8,812 nt of DNA, from assembly GCA_900549445.1 (NCBI GenBank), contig UROS01000093.1:1-8812 (forward strand). Reading direction: 5' to 3'. Shown one piece after another: positions 7,238 through 8,812 of the stretch. The stretch's first letter is position 1. Every line of letters starts with the position of its first letter. The notes beneath the pieces are model-generated. The model worked only from the letters and a program-made list of their open reading frames with translations. It searched no databases and was not told the DNA's origin. The DNA is from an uncultured Porphyromonadaceae bacterium (GTDB lineage Bacteria; Bacteroidota; Bacteroidia; Bacteroidales; Muribaculaceae). The position numbers were made by a program, and so were the translations under genes.

Positions 7238-8790
7238 TTTCAATAAGTTCGATTTTGTTGTCGGATTGATCCGCGCTGAATCCGATACAGCGTTCAACGG
7301 CCCGGCGTATGCGGTCGGCGCCGCGGCCGTCCTGCCGCAGTATGGAGAGTATGGCGCGGATATATGAGTCTTTGTCGGAGCAGCGTACGCCGCAGGCTTC
7401 GCCCACGCGGCTCTCCGTGATCATCGACTTGCGGTTGTAGACCATAAGAATTGAGGCGTAGTCGCCCTCGGCGATGTAGCGCCGGAACCGGCGGCAGAAA
7501 TCTTCGTAGAGTCCGCGGGGATTTATGGCCTGGCAGAGGTCGTTGATGTGCTCTTCGAGTTTGTTGATGTTAGCGAAGCGGCCGTCGATGCGGTGTTCGA
7601 GGGTCTTTTTTACCTTGTGGCGGGTGTGCTGGAGGGCCTGCTGGCGCAGGTCGGCGTCGAAGAGTTTGAGAAGAGACTTTTTCACCTTGGCAAACGCCTT
7701 GTTTTCGTCGCGCCCGTTGTGGGCGGCCACGGCTCTTATCACCTCTTCGAGCATGAACATATTCTCGATTTCGGCCACCGTGGGGACATAGATCTTTTTT
7801 CGCTGCAGATAGCTGACTTCGCCGGGATCGCGGCGGTCGCGGTCAACTATGCCGCGGGCATCGAGGCTATGGAATGAACTGAGACTGTTGAACGACCTCA
7901 CCGCTTCTATCACCTGGTTGCATCCGCCTATGGATGCAACGGTGTAGTCCTTGAAAATAAGAGGGTAAAGTTTGGCGTCGAACGAATTCACGCCGTCGCC
8001 CTCGATGAAGAGCACCGGTTTGCGGGCGCCCAATATGGCGAGATAAAGCTCCTCAGAGAGGGCGCCGTGCTGGTCGAGTTCGTCGTAGTCCCACTCTTTT
8101 TTCTCGGCGTCGTAGTTCTTCACCCAGATGGTCATGGCGTCGGCTCGGGTCGAAGCGAAAGTCAGGTCGTGGGTGGTGTAGACAAACAGACAGTCGTCGC
8201 GCATCTGCTCTATGAGGTTCCACAGCGACTGGATTGAGTTGCGGTGGAGGAAAATGCCGGGGGTATCCACGAATATGACGGAACCGGCCGGTGCGAGGAG
8301 CACTGCCCCGAGATAGTAGATTACGGCGCGCTCGCCGTCGCTGAGTCGGGCAGGGGAGTAGGCGGCGGTGCTGTCGTTGCGGTCGAAAAGCATCCGGCCG
8401 CTTTCGATAAGAATCTTGTTGGAGGGGAAAATCTGCTGCCACATCGCTATCACCCGGTCGAGACGTGTTTCGGGTTCCTTACTGCCGTCGTGCTGGTATT
8501 TAGTCTCGAGGTGGGTGAGAATTTCTTCGTTGAGCAGAAGGGCTATGAGGCGGTCGAACTCGCCTGAGATGTCGGTGCGGAGAATTCCGGTCGTCTTAAC
8601 CTTTTCGTTGTAGAGTCTGTTGACTGGCGCACTGTCGTCGGAAGCCCCGTAGAGCGCTTTCAGAGCCGAGACGCGGAACGCGCGCTCGCCCAGATCCGAG
8701 GCAAGACGGGATGCAAAGCGGGTTTTGCCCGAGCCGTTGGCGCCTATTATCACTATCTGGCGGCGGTTGCCGGTGTCGATTGTCAGAGGC
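7230..8790 (-). CDS. AAA/ABC-type ATPase fused to a DUF4435 (TOPRIM-like) domain, 5' end lost at contig end
   Basis: 519 residues remain. The first complete genuine codon is CCT (Pro) at 8789-8787, and everything upstream is adapter, so the real start (probably a few to some tens of residues away) is missing. ATPase part, residues 1 to about 255: Walker A GANGSGKT (16-23), ABC-like signature LSDGER (149-154), Walker B VIFVD (171-175) followed by Thr-Pro-Gly rather than Glu-Pro, and a switch His in TTHD (205-208). DUF4435 part, from about 256: FIEGD (261-265), GIVDRDRRD (313-321) and EIEN (340-343), the acidic positions expected of a TOPRIM-like nuclease fold. The tail to 519 is helical and basic. 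An ATPase joined to DUF4435 is the composition of the merged form of the PARIS defence system (AriA plus AriB), but similar fusions occur widely in Bacteroidales without proven function. The stop codon overlaps the dbpA start. Apart from the lost N-terminus the frame is intact. Confidence 0.85.
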
Positions 8791-8812
8791 CTGTCTCTTA
8801 TACACATCTGAC
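8791..8812. other. Sequencing adapter: Tn5/Nextera mosaic end plus three adapter bases
   Basis: Bases 8791-8809 are CTGTCTCTTATACACATCT, the exact 19-base Tn5 mosaic end used in transposase-based library preparation. The next bases GAC continue as in the Nextera read-1 adapter. This is not genomic. Translating it gives the familiar false N-termini MCIRDR (start at 8807) and MYKRQ (GTG start at 8805) on the minus strand. True contig sequence stops at 8790. Confidence 0.97.

Noticed and set aside
7238..7297. Earlier ATG for the helicase at 7297
   Set aside because: It adds 20 residues unlike DEAD-box N-termini and gives a 68-base overlap with the ATPase gene. The 7237 start gives a compact ATGAATGA junction.
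8596..8812. Short minus-strand frame beginning MYKRQ and the complete-looking ATPase beginning MCIRDR
   Set aside because: Both starts lie in the Tn5/Nextera adapter. The MYKRQ frame is an out-of-frame shadow of the ATPase gene.

Overview
The window is GC-rich, gene-dense bacterial DNA that reads as a member of the Bacteroidota, most likely a gut Bacteroidales lineage. Three things support this. The genes have almost no Shine-Dalgarno sequences. The one promoter candidate matches the Bacteroidota -7 box TAnnTTTG. The ATPase, uronate isomerase and hexuronate transporter resemble Bacteroidales versions. The last 22 bases (8791-8812) are not genomic: they are the Tn5/Nextera mosaic end plus adapter. 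The window is therefore the end of an assembled contig, and the gene reaching that end is cut by the library adapter.

Left block, plus strand (1-524): the last 37 codons of a glycerophosphodiester phosphodiesterase-like gene end inside the start codon of a complete yjbQ (UPF0047) gene, with a 4-base ATGA overlap. yjbQ then ends 6 bases before the stop codon of the first minus-strand gene, so the two blocks are convergent with no room between them.

Right block, minus strand (8790 down to 531), read in the order of transcription: (i) a 5'-truncated AAA/ABC-type ATPase fused to a DUF4435 (TOPRIM-like) domain, which recalls the PARIS anti-phage system in its merged form; (ii) a DbpA-type DEAD-box RNA helicase overlapping it by 8 bases; (iii) uxaC, uronate isomerase, overlapping the helicase by 4 bases; (iv) an ExuT-like hexuronate transporter 6 bases further on; (v) after a 255-base gap holding a hairpin terminator and a probable promoter with repeated ATGCC half-sites, a 745-residue secreted protein with an apparent beta-sandwich / alpha-barrel / beta-sandwich plan.

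Genes iii-v fit uronic-acid use: a secreted, possibly glycan-acting protein, import of free galacturonate or glucuronate, and isomerisation to tagaturonate or fructuronate. No later pathway enzymes (UxaB, UxuA, UxuB, KdgK) are present in the window. Overlap of this module with an RNA helicase and a defence-like ATPase is the least ordinary aspect of the layout. No tRNA, rRNA, CRISPR array, insertion sequence or attachment site was seen.
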